In this document: piece by piece, positions 1-5,400 of the stretch
Layout: each line of letters opens with the position of its first letter
Numbering within the stretch: the stretch's first letter is position 1
Source: Candidatus Omnitrophota bacterium
GTDB taxonomy: Bacteria > Omnitrophota > Gorgyraeia > 1-14-0-20-64-10 > JACQQZ01
Reading direction: 5' to 3'
DNA length: 6,290 nucleotides
Assembly (NCBI GenBank): GCA_016206755.1
Contig: JACQQZ010000010.1
Coordinates: forward strand, 1 to 6,290
Position numbers and translations under genes: made by a program
The notes under the pieces: generated by a model
The model's database searches: none
What the model was told of the DNA's origin: nothing
What the model saw: only the letters and a program-made list of their open reading frames with translations

Positions 1-6
1 ACGTAA

Positions 7-83
7 GCACAAGCGGTACCGTTTCCAAAAGTGCCGGGTTCCCCATTTGAACCCGGCACTTTTGGAAACGGTACCGCTTGTGC
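7..83. repeat. Long perfect palindrome, family member 1, after the minus-strand operon
   Basis: Bases 7-41 and 49-83 are exact reverse complements, giving a 35-bp perfect stem with a 7-base loop (42-48). The arm carries the blocks AAGCGGTACCGTTTCC and GTGCCGGGTTC, which recur in near-identical form in the palindrome at 1165-1230. On the minus strand it begins 13 bases after the stop codon of the 97-1131 gene, so it will form a hairpin at the 3' end of that transcript. There is no run of U after the stem, so it is not a classical intrinsic terminator. A 3' stabiliser, an attenuating hairpin or simply a REP/MITE-like dispersed repeat are all possible. The palindrome is seen directly; its role is inferred. 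Confidence 0.93.
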
Positions 84-96
84 CGCTTCAATCGCT

Positions 97-1131
97 TCAT
101 GGGCTGTAGAGCTCGACCACCAGCGTTGCCGAATAGTTGCCCTGCACGCTGCCGGCCCCTGTTTCTGCGGCCACGTAGACGGTGACCGGGCTGGGCAGCG
201 TGAAGTCCCCGGTTTTGTTGGTATCGCTGACAAACCGGCTGTCGTGCGGGTCTTGGCCGATGATTCTTCTCCAGCTTCCGGGGTCGGAGGACATTTCGCT
301 GAAGTCCGGAATGCGCAGCCACGCCACGGCACCCACCTCGCGGTCGCCATCGGCCAGAAGGGGACCGATCCAAAATGTATCATCGTCGACGGGGGGCGGC
401 CCCGCCAGATCGCCGCTCCACCCTGTTTCTTGAACATCCGGTCCAAAATTGGCCGACCAGATTTTTAACGGAAGGGAATAGCGGCCGTTTTCCGAAAGCA
501 AACCGGCAGGACTTCCTTGGCGGATCGCGCCGGGGATGCCTCGATAGCGCGAGGCGTTGTCGGTGTAGATGCGAACGGAAAAAGGCTGGTCCAATCGCAG
601 CTCGTTGAACCGGTAAAAATTCCAGCGAATTTCCAGAGGAATCGGGTGCATGTGCCGGCCGGCCAGTAAAGCGCCCAGGTGCAGTGAATCCGGAAAAACA
701 TGCAAGGTATCCCCTTGCGTTCCCACATGGATCGGGTATTGCCCTGTGATTTGGTCCGAGCGAATGCCGTCACCGTCTAAGATGCGAAAGCTGACCGTGT
801 AGATGCCGGGCTCGGCCGTCGTCGAAGGGGTGAACGTAAAAACGGCTCCCGCCGCAACGGTGCCGGGCGTTCCGACATCGAGCGGGACGGTCTCCGCGCC
901 TGTTGTGAGGTTGGTGAGGATGACCAGGAGCTCGATGCCCTGCGGGGTCGGCTCCAAATTTTGAACCATGACGCGAAACGTCATCGGTTCGCCGGGTGTG
1001 AAGTGCTGCTGATAGCTGGCGTTGAGGATGCGCAGCGTGGACGCCCACGCCGGTGCGGGCATCAGAAATAAACAAGCAACGCCTAGCGCAAAAATTATTC
1101 TCGCTGTTGCTCGGGATGGCCCGCCAGGCAC
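97..1131 (-). CDS. Secreted protein: Ig-like domain plus unrecognised beta-rich module
   Basis: This is a 344-residue secreted protein of unknown function. I place the start at a GTG at 1131-1129. It is preceded by GAGG with a 6-base spacer and begins an ordinary Sec signal peptide: arginines, a hydrophobic stretch at about residues 12-24, and cleavage likely after A-W-A at residue 30. A longer reading from the ATG at 1248 would translate the palindrome at 1165-1230 and bury the signal peptide behind 45 odd residues, so I reject it. Residues about 31-137 look like an Ig/CARDB-type beta-sandwich (VMVQNLEPTPQGIELLV, then EPGIYTVSFRILD). Residues about 143-344 align by eye with the 226-aa protein encoded at 2068-2748. 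The shared stretch is RIYTDN..R.IPGAI...SPAGLLS..G, then NFG, WLRIPD, and a VQGNYSATLVVEL terminus. It is the third gene of the minus-strand group. I do not recognise the shared module. A surface or fibre subunit, or a secreted binding protein, is plausible but unproven. Confidence 0.75.
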   Translation of the reverse strand: MPGGPSRATARIIFALGVACLFLMPAPAWASTLRILNASYQQHFTPGEPMTFRVMVQNLEPTPQGIELLVILTNLTTGAETVPLDVGTPGTVAAGAVFTFTPSTTAEPGIYTVSFRILDGDGIRSDQITGQYPIHVGTQGDTLHVFPDSLHLGALLAGRHMHPIPLEIRWNFYRFNELRLDQPFSVRIYTDNASRYRGIPGAIRQGSPAGLLSENGRYSLPLKIWSANFGPDVQETGWSGDLAGPPPVDDDTFWIGPLLADGDREVGAVAWLRIPDFSEMSSDPGSWRRIIGQDPHDSRFVSDTNKTGDFTLPSPVTVYVAAETGAGSVQGNYSATLVVELYSP

Positions 1132-1137
1132 CGCTTG

Positions 1138-1141
1138 CCTC
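1138..1141 (-). promoter_or_regulatory. Ribosome binding site that decides the start of the 97-1131 gene
   Basis: On the minus strand GAGG lies 6 bases before the GTG at 1131. It supports starting translation here, downstream of the palindrome, instead of at the ATG at 1248 that overlaps the end of the preceding gene. The GTG gives a normal signal peptide immediately, which is the main independent support. Confidence 0.55.
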
Positions 1142-1164
1142 GCCCCAGCGGGTCTCAGAACGCA

Positions 1165-1230
1165 AGCGGTACCGTTTCCGGGAGTGCCAGGTTCCCGCTT
1201 GAACCTGGCACTCCCGGAAACGGTACCGCT
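1165..1230. repeat. Long perfect palindrome, family member 2, between two minus-strand genes
   Basis: Bases 1165-1194 and 1201-1230 are exact reverse complements, forming a 30-bp stem with a 6-base loop. The arm AGCGGTACCGTTTCC followed by GGGAGTGCCAGGTTC differs from the palindrome at 7-83 only in the middle (AAAA to GGGA) and at one base in the inner block, with both arms changed together so that pairing stays perfect. Its edge supplies the last two bases of the TAG stop of the 1229-2053 gene. It lies in the short gap before the GTG at 1131 and so forms an intercistronic hairpin in the minus-strand mRNA. No transposase is nearby, so REP-like or MITE-like origin is an inference. Confidence 0.93.
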
Positions 1231-2053
1231 ATTCGTGTGTATGTCCATCCAGCGTCACCTCAAATGCGATTTCTCGCTGCATCAATTCTGGCCCGCCGAA
1301 ATCAACCGTCGCGACGGCGGTGTACCGGCCGGGTTGAAGCGGCACCCAGATTGGGATTCTTTCTTGGAACCTCGGAAAGATCGGCACTGTTTTTCCCAAA
1401 CCTCCCCGGTGGACGATTTTTTTCTGTTCATCGGCCACCAGCAGAGTGCCGGAAGGCCGAACGTGAATTTTTCCTTCGTTCCCGAGCCCCAGCATAAATT
1501 TGGCGATGCCGGCGGCGGGTCCTGTCTCAACGCCGAACGACAAGAGTTGTCCGCGCAGATCATCTTTGCCTTGGATGAAAACGTACAAGGGGATTGCCAC
1601 ACGGGGCAGAATGGTCAATTTCCCCGTGCCCTCTTCGGAGGCGGATGCCGCTACGGGGCGCTCATCCACCAGCAGCGCTGCGACGTATTCGCCGCCGGCT
1701 CCGCCGAACGCGCCTTCCGGAACATCGAGCGTGAAAGTAAAATCTGCGGATTGGCCGGCAGGCAGCGTCACTTCTGCAAGGGCGAGCCGGATCCAGGATT
1801 CGCAAGAGGGCATCTGCCGGTCGGCCGGATTTGCCGGAGGAATTGAGTAGGCGGAAAAAGCGTACCGGTAAGGACCCGTTTGAATTTGGATCCGGACCGG
1901 CTCAGATTTTGAGTTGGTGACTGTGAGCTTTCCGGAGGCGGGGGCTTCGGCGCCGGCCGTGATTTCCAAGCGAAGCGGCTGGATGCCGACGGCCAAAGCG
2001 GGCGAGGCGATTCCGGACAAAACAACGGCGGAGAAAAATATTCGGGCGATCAC
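1229..2053 (-). CDS. Periplasmic two-domain Ig-fold, chaperone-like protein
   Basis: This is a 274-residue exported protein with a GTG start. GAGGA ends 3 bases before the start, and the gene begins 14 bases after the stop of the upstream gene, so the two are probably co-transcribed. Residues 1-21 are a clear signal peptide ending in A-L-A. The mature part reads as two beta-sandwich domains. Residues about 22-150 contain LRLEITAGAEAPASGKLTVTN, a C-E-S-W-I-R-L segment, and then LPAGQSADFTFTLDVPEG and GGEYVAALLV. This order (norm, then a bounded amplitude phrase, then a hydrophobic edge strand) is typical of PapD-like fimbrial chaperones and of DUF916/WxL-associated Ig-fold proteins. Residues about 150-270 (VAIPLYVFIQG through VPLQPGRYTAVATVDFGG) form a second such domain. 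Lying between genes for two paralogous secreted proteins, it could help them fold or anchor. No usher or pilin-like partner is seen, so the chaperone role is a guess from fold resemblance. Confidence 0.75.
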   Translation of the reverse strand: MIARIFFSAVVLSGIASPALAVGIQPLRLEITAGAEAPASGKLTVTNSKSEPVRIQIQTGPYRYAFSAYSIPPANPADRQMPSCESWIRLALAEVTLPAGQSADFTFTLDVPEGAFGGAGGEYVAALLVDERPVAASASEEGTGKLTILPRVAIPLYVFIQGKDDLRGQLLSFGVETGPAAGIAKFMLGLGNEGKIHVRPSGTLLVADEQKKIVHRGGLGKTVPIFPRFQERIPIWVPLQPGRYTAVATVDFGGPELMQREIAFEVTLDGHTHE

Positions 2054-2067
2054 GCGTCCTCGTAAAA

Positions 2068-2748
2068 TTAAGGTGCCGGAACGATCTCGATGTACAACAA
2101 CCCTTCGTACTGGCCTTGCACGGCATGTCCATCCGGCTGGGTACGGATGAGAATTTCGAAAGGCGTTTTCAGGGTGGCGTCTCCCAGCGCGTTGTCATCG
2201 CCGGTAAACAATCTGCCATCGCGACCGGCCACCCAGGGAGCGTTTCTGGGATCAATTCCGATGAGGATGCAATCGGTGGTTTCAAATGTCCTATCAGGAT
2301 CCGGAGAAGGGCGGTACGGAAGGTATGGATTTTCAGCGAGGTCTGGAATGCGCCGCCAAACCTCCGTTCCGAAATTGGGACAATGCACTTCAAGCGCGAG
2401 CGCTTGTTTCCCCTGCGTGGAAATCAAACCTGCTGAGCCGGCAGGATGAATGGCTCCGGCAATCCCGCCGTCAAAACCGGCGTTTTCCGTATAAATTCGC
2501 ATGATCCAAGGGTACTCGCCGTTGTAGACGCCATCGACCGTGATGATGCCCAGAAGCTGAGCGCCCGGCTCGGTCACGTTGAAGGAAAAACCGGGCGTGA
2601 ACGTATAAGAGCCGAAGTCTCCAACGGCGCCGGTGACATACACTTGCTGGCGCGCCGCGTCTGCCGGAAAGGCAACCGAAACGGCTGCGATGAAGACAAC
2701 CATCCAACCGGTTTTGACTGTAAGTAATCGCAAAATCTTCTTTGACAT
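2068..2748 (-). CDS. Secreted beta-rich protein of unknown family, paralogous to the C-terminal half of the 97-1131 protein
   Basis: This is a 226-residue exported protein. The ATG at 2748 begins MSKKILRLLTVK followed by a hydrophobic core, with cleavage likely near A-D-A at residues 29-31. An open frame extends upstream to 2835 but would place 29 residues before this signal peptide and run through the promoter, so I reject it. The mature part is rich in short beta-strand patterns. Residues about 80-127 contain PWIMRIYTENAGF, then GIAGAI...GSAGLIS..G, then CPNFG. WRRIPD follows at about 131-136, and the C-terminus (TPFEILIRT, then VQGQYEGLLYIEIV) matches the end of the 97-1131 protein. A stretch G.DG..F.GDDN resembles acidic loops that bind calcium in extracellular proteins, but this is resemblance only. 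It is the first gene of the minus-strand group and follows the minus-strand promoter by only 2-3 bases. I do not recognise the family. Confidence 0.8.
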   Translation of the reverse strand: MSKKILRLLTVKTGWMVVFIAAVSVAFPADAARQQVYVTGAVGDFGSYTFTPGFSFNVTEPGAQLLGIITVDGVYNGEYPWIMRIYTENAGFDGGIAGAIHPAGSAGLISTQGKQALALEVHCPNFGTEVWRRIPDLAENPYLPYRPSPDPDRTFETTDCILIGIDPRNAPWVAGRDGRLFTGDDNALGDATLKTPFEILIRTQPDGHAVQGQYEGLLYIEIVPAP

Positions 2749-2756
2749 AACCGGTT
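2706..2756. promoter_or_regulatory. Pair of identical AACCGGTT palindromes around the start of the 2068-2748 gene
   Basis: The 8-bp palindrome AACCGGTT occurs at 2749-2756, between the -10 box and the ATG of the minus-strand gene, and again at 2706-2713 inside its signal-peptide codons. The centres are 43 bp apart, close to four helical turns. Both copies continue with a further T. This is the arrangement expected of a dimeric repressor binding two sites on one DNA face. A third copy lies inside the permease coding sequence near 4998-5005, so chance is possible. Confidence 0.3.
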
Positions 2757-2757
2757 T

Positions 2758-2786
2758 ATTATCGCGGGGTTGAGACGGATTGTCAA
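2758..2786 (-). promoter_or_regulatory. Sigma70-type promoter for the minus-strand secreted-protein genes
   Basis: On the minus strand a perfect TTGACA (2786-2781) is followed after exactly 17 bases by GATAAT (2763-2758), a five-of-six match to the -10 consensus. The expected transcription start is about 2751, only 2-3 bases before the ATG at 2748. The mRNA would therefore be nearly leaderless, with no room for a Shine-Dalgarno sequence. Confidence 0.75.
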
Positions 2787-2834
2787 CCAAAACAGACCAC
2801 CCCGGCAGCCGGAACAGTTTTTTCTGCTTGCTCA

Positions 2835-2858
2835 AGAGTTCTTGCTTGAGAGTTCTTG
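2835..2858. promoter_or_regulatory. Direct repeat AGAGTTCTTG twice, overlapping the plus-strand -35 box
   Basis: AGAGTTCTTG occurs at 2835-2844 and again at 2849-2858, a 14-bp period. The last three bases of the second copy are the first three of the -35 box of the plus-strand promoter. An inverted pair CTCAAG/CTTGAG (2831-2836 and 2845-2850) is interlaced with it. Tandem sites next to or overlapping a -35 are typical of activator-controlled sugar operons, so this is a candidate operator for the transporter genes. The regulator is not in the window. Confidence 0.4.
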
Positions 2859-2884
2859 ACGCGACAAACCTCGCAGATTATACT
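2856..2884 (+). promoter_or_regulatory. Sigma70-type promoter for the ABC transporter operon
   Basis: TTGACG (2856-2861) and TATACT (2879-2884) are each five-of-six matches to consensus and are separated by exactly 17 bases. Transcription would start near 2891, leaving a leader of about 16 bases before the ATG at 2907. The only Shine-Dalgarno-like GGAG (2885-2888) falls upstream of that start point, so the transcript would have a short leader without a visible ribosome binding site. The -35 boxes of the two divergent promoters are about 70 bp apart, so one regulator could act on both. Confidence 0.75.
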
Positions 2885-2906
2885 GGAGACTTCCACAATC
2901 CCATTT

Positions 2907-5120
2907 ATGAAGTTTTTTCACAAAGCCGTTCTCATTGTTGCATGCAGTATCTTTCCGGCTTCTCTCTGTGCTGCTGAAGGAGTCACGCTTGACTTCTGGG
3001 AGCTTTCGGCCGGGGAGGATGTCATGCGCGCCCTCCTCGATAAATTCGAGAGCCAAAACCCCGGAATCAGAGTCAACCTTCAGCAGCTTTCCTGGGATTA
3101 TGGCTTGGACAAAGTCATCACCTCCGTCGCTGCCGGCAATGCCCCGGACGTCTGCGACTTGGGCACCGACTGGCTTCCAAAATTCTCTTCAACCGGCGTG
3201 TTGTTGGACATCACCGACGAGATGGTTCCCCTCAAAGAGCACTACCTTCTATGGGAACCGGTCACCTACCGGGGCCGTATTTACGGCGCTCCTTGGCTGG
3301 CCGGCACGCGCATTCTTTTTTACAACCGCGATCTTTTCGACAAGGCGGGGCTCGATCCGGACAAGCCGCCCAAGACCTGGGCGGAGCTCAAAGACGCCGC
3401 CGCGCGCATTCAGGGGATGGAGCCGGGGATTTATGGCTTTGGGATTTTTGTAGGAGAACCGTATGCCCCCTGGCAACAATTCTTGCCGTTCGGCTGGGGC
3501 AATGGCGCGGATGTTTTGTCGGCCGACATGACCCGGTGTACTTTGGACGACCCGGCCATGATCGAGGCGATGGAATACTACAAAAGCTTGAAACCGCATT
3601 CCATCGTCGAGCGCCAGCCGGAAGTCAATCAATTGTTTGCCAACGGGAAAATCGGGATCCAGATTTCCGGGGCTTGGAATTTTGCGCTGATTCCCCGCAT
3701 GAATCCAACCCTGAATTTCGGGGTGGGGCTTCTTCCGAAACCGGCCCACAATCGGGGCACCCCCGCCTCTTTTGCGGGCGGCCAAGACCTGGTGGTTTTC
3801 AAATCGAGCAAGCATCCCAGGGAAGCCATCCAGCTCATCAAGTTTCTCATGGCGGAAGAGAATGCCATGGAGATCGTTCGCTCTCAGCGCAACGTGGTCC
3901 CGGCCGCCAAGGCGGCGATGAGAAATGAGTACTATCAATCTCATCCGGAGCAGAAAATTTTCTTCGAGCAGGTGACCCATGCCGTCGCACCCCCCAACCA
4001 TCCCAAATGGGTGGAGATGCAGGAACACGTCACGCGCGCCATCGAAGAAGTCATCCTGAACAATCAGGAACCGCTCAAAGCGTTTGCGGCCGCCAAACGC
4101 CGCATTGAAGCCATTGTGACGGAAGAAGCGGTGCAGGGACGATTGAGCGACGCCCTCGTCATGGGTGGATTCGGTTTGGTCTGGCTTTTTGTGGTTTTTT
4201 TCGGGTACATCTGGGCGCGCCGCCGCTGGGCCAAGCGCCGGAAAGTTTCGTTTCAGGATCTGCTCACCTCTTATTTCTTTGTCGGCCCCTGGCTGGTTGT
4301 GTTTTTGATTTTCGGCCTGTTTCCGTTGCTGCATTCCATCGTCATCAGCTTCTCCCGTTACAATCTGCTCAGCTCCCAGATGCATTTTGTAGGATTGCGC
4401 AACTACTGGGACATCGTCCGCGAACCGGATTTCCTGAGCGCCCTTTGGCACACCGTCTATTTTGCCATCGGCACCATTCCGTTCACGATGTCGCTGGCCT
4501 TATTCGCGGCGGTTTTGATCAACCGGAAAATACCGTTCAAGGGGCTGTACCAGGCGGGGCTTTTCTTGCCGGTGGCCACCTCCGTCATCGTGATCGCGAC
4601 GATCTTCACCTACCTCTATTCCAACGACGGCTTGGTCAATCTCATGCTGACGATGATCGGCTGGCCGGTCCCCAACCCAAGCTGGCTGCTCAATACCAAA
4701 TGGGCTTTGCCGGCCATCATGTTTATGAATGTTTGGGCGAGCTTCGGTTACTACATGGTCCTGTTTTTGGCCGGCCTTCAGACCATCCCGAGCTCTTTGT
4801 ACGAAGCGGCCTCCATCGACGGCGCCAATGAATGGCAGCAATTCTGGAACATCACATTGCCGCAGCTCAAACCGATCGTGCTCTTGGCCGTCGTCGTCAA
4901 CACCATCAACACCTTCCAGGTTTTCCCGGAAATTTTTGCGATGACCCAGGGCGGACCGTTGGGGGCGACCACCACGGTGGTCTGGTATCTCTACGAAACC
5001 GGTTTCCACCGCTTCGACATGGGCAAGGCCTCCGCCGTCGGCTACATTCTCTTTTTGATCATCATGGCCTTTTCTTTAATCCAGATGAAATTCTTCCGCA
5101 TGGAAGAGGAGGGGGAGTAA
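2907..5120 (+). CDS. Fused MalE-like solute-binding protein and MalF-like permease of a carbohydrate ABC importer
   Basis: This 737-residue protein joins two subunits that are usually separate. Residues 1-22 are a Sec signal peptide (no lipobox: the residue before Cys is Leu). Residues about 23-410 are a full family-1 solute-binding domain: LDFWELSAGEDVMRALLDKFE, NAPDVCDLGTDWL, APWLAGTRILFYNRDLF (about 127-144), and FAGGQDLVVFKSSKHPREAIQLIKFL from 289. Residues 416-436 form an extra transmembrane helix followed by RRRWAKRRK. By the positive-inside rule this keeps the binding domain outside and delivers the chain to the cytoplasm, as the permease part needs. Residues about 450-737 are a typical six-helix MalF-like permease with FVGLRNYWDIVREPDFL (494-510). 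Its EAA loop, from E633 A A through G639 to I649-x-L-P652, is the docking site for the ATPase. The ATG at 2907 is chosen because it starts the signal peptide; an upstream in-frame TTG at 2856 lies in the -35 box. The substrate is probably a sugar or oligosaccharide, identity unknown. Confidence 0.95.
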   Translation: MKFFHKAVLIVACSIFPASLCAAEGVTLDFWELSAGEDVMRALLDKFESQNPGIRVNLQQLSWDYGLDKVITSVAAGNAPDVCDLGTDWLPKFSSTGVLLDITDEMVPLKEHYLLWEPVTYRGRIYGAPWLAGTRILFYNRDLFDKAGLDPDKPPKTWAELKDAAARIQGMEPGIYGFGIFVGEPYAPWQQFLPFGWGNGADVLSADMTRCTLDDPAMIEAMEYYKSLKPHSIVERQPEVNQLFANGKIGIQISGAWNFALIPRMNPTLNFGVGLLPKPAHNRGTPASFAGGQDLVVFKSSKHPREAIQLIKFLMAEENAMEIVRSQRNVVPAAKAAMRNEYYQSHPEQKIFFEQVTHAVAPPNHPKWVEMQEHVTRAIEEVILNNQEPLKAFAAAKRRIEAIVTEEAVQGRLSDALVMGGFGLVWLFVVFFGYIWARRRWAKRRKVSFQDLLTSYFFVGPWLVVFLIFGLFPLLHSIVISFSRYNLLSSQMHFVGLRNYWDIVREPDFLSALWHTVYFAIGTIPFTMSLALFAAVLINRKIPFKGLYQAGLFLPVATSVIVIATIFTYLYSNDGLVNLMLTMIGWPVPNPSWLLNTKWALPAIMFMNVWASFGYYMVLFLAGLQTIPSSLYEAASIDGANEWQQFWNITLPQLKPIVLLAVVVNTINTFQVFPEIFAMTQGGPLGATTTVVWYLYETGFHRFDMGKASAVGYILFLIIMAFSLIQMKFFRMEEEGE
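5102..5117 (+). promoter_or_regulatory. Strong purine-rich ribosome-binding tract stranded upstream of the inserted element
   Basis: The last codons of the fusion gene contain an unbroken 16-base purine run including GAGGAGGGGG, ending just before the TAA. In a tight operon this would be an excellent Shine-Dalgarno for a gene starting a few bases later. It now lies 283 bases before the next ATG (5401). Removing 5121-5394 in thought brings it to about 9 bases from that ATG. Its former role is an inference. Confidence 0.45.
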
Positions 5121-5394
5121 GTGCCCCCAACAGGAAATTCTCCGCGAGCCTGGAAGTCCACCCGCGCGGCCAGCTCAAGGCGCGACGACGCCGGCGTACT
5201 CTCTGGAGTACGCCAAGGAGGAGCAACGAAGAAATGGCCCGCGGGTGGACTTCCCCGAGGGCTAAAGCGATTTTGGGCTGCGACTGCGTCACTCGTCGCT
5301 CACGTGCCGCAGTGGGCACGCATCGCTCCTCGTTCCTGGTCTCGCTCCAAAATCGCTTCAGCAGACTCATGGAGAATTTCCTGTTGGGGGCACT
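5120..5394. repeat. 275-bp nested inverted-repeat element, MITE-like, between the two permease genes
   Basis: Terminal arms 5120-5143 and 5371-5394 are perfect 24-bp inverted repeats, and pairing continues inwards with two mismatches to 5148/5366. Two further hairpins lie inside. The first pairs 5152-5172 with 5235-5254 (one bulged base) and encloses a perfect 9-bp stem with a four-base loop (5193-5201/5206-5214). The second pairs 5261-5276 with 5347-5362 (one mismatch) and encloses small stems at 5280-5284/5295-5299 and 5303-5308/5315-5320. The whole therefore folds as a long base stem with two branched arms, on either strand. It starts on the last base of the TAA of the fusion gene and ends 6 bases before the next ATG. 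Open frames cross it but encode low-complexity, arginine/serine-rich peptides with no recognisable protein. No target duplication is obvious. A non-autonomous insertion is the best reading; a structured intercistronic RNA that sets the ratio of the two permeases is the alternative. Confidence 0.9.
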
Positions 5395-5400
5395 GGCACC

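Noticed and set aside
7..83. Canonical Rho-independent terminator
   Set aside because: The stem is far longer than typical and is followed on the minus strand by TTACGT, not a U-run. Kept as a palindromic repeat that could still affect the 3' end.
1022..1846. A 274-codon open frame on the plus strand opposite the chaperone-like gene
   Set aside because: It runs through the palindrome and antisense to a gene with a good signal peptide and ribosome binding site; the product has no recognisable features.
2749..2835. Upstream extension of the 2068-2748 gene to 2835
   Set aside because: It would cross a near-consensus promoter and push the signal peptide 29 residues inwards.
2856..2906. TTG start 17 codons upstream of the fusion gene's ATG
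   Set aside because: The TTG is the first part of the -35 box, so it would not be transcribed from that promoter, and it would place extra residues before the signal peptide.
2923..2980. Lipoprotein signal on the binding-protein fusion
   Set aside because: The Cys near the cleavage site is preceded by Leu (A-S-L-C), which does not fit a lipobox, and the protein is already anchored by its helices.
3249..4451. A 400-codon open frame on the minus strand opposite the fusion gene
   Set aside because: It is antisense to a clear binding protein and permease. Its product is rich in Arg, His, Gly and Gln without signal, domain or hydrophobic logic, as expected from the shadow of GC-rich coding sequence.
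5120..5394. CRISPR array or tRNA-like cluster
   Set aside because: There are no regularly spaced direct repeats; the structure is nested inverted repeats, and no tRNA cloverleaf signature is visible.
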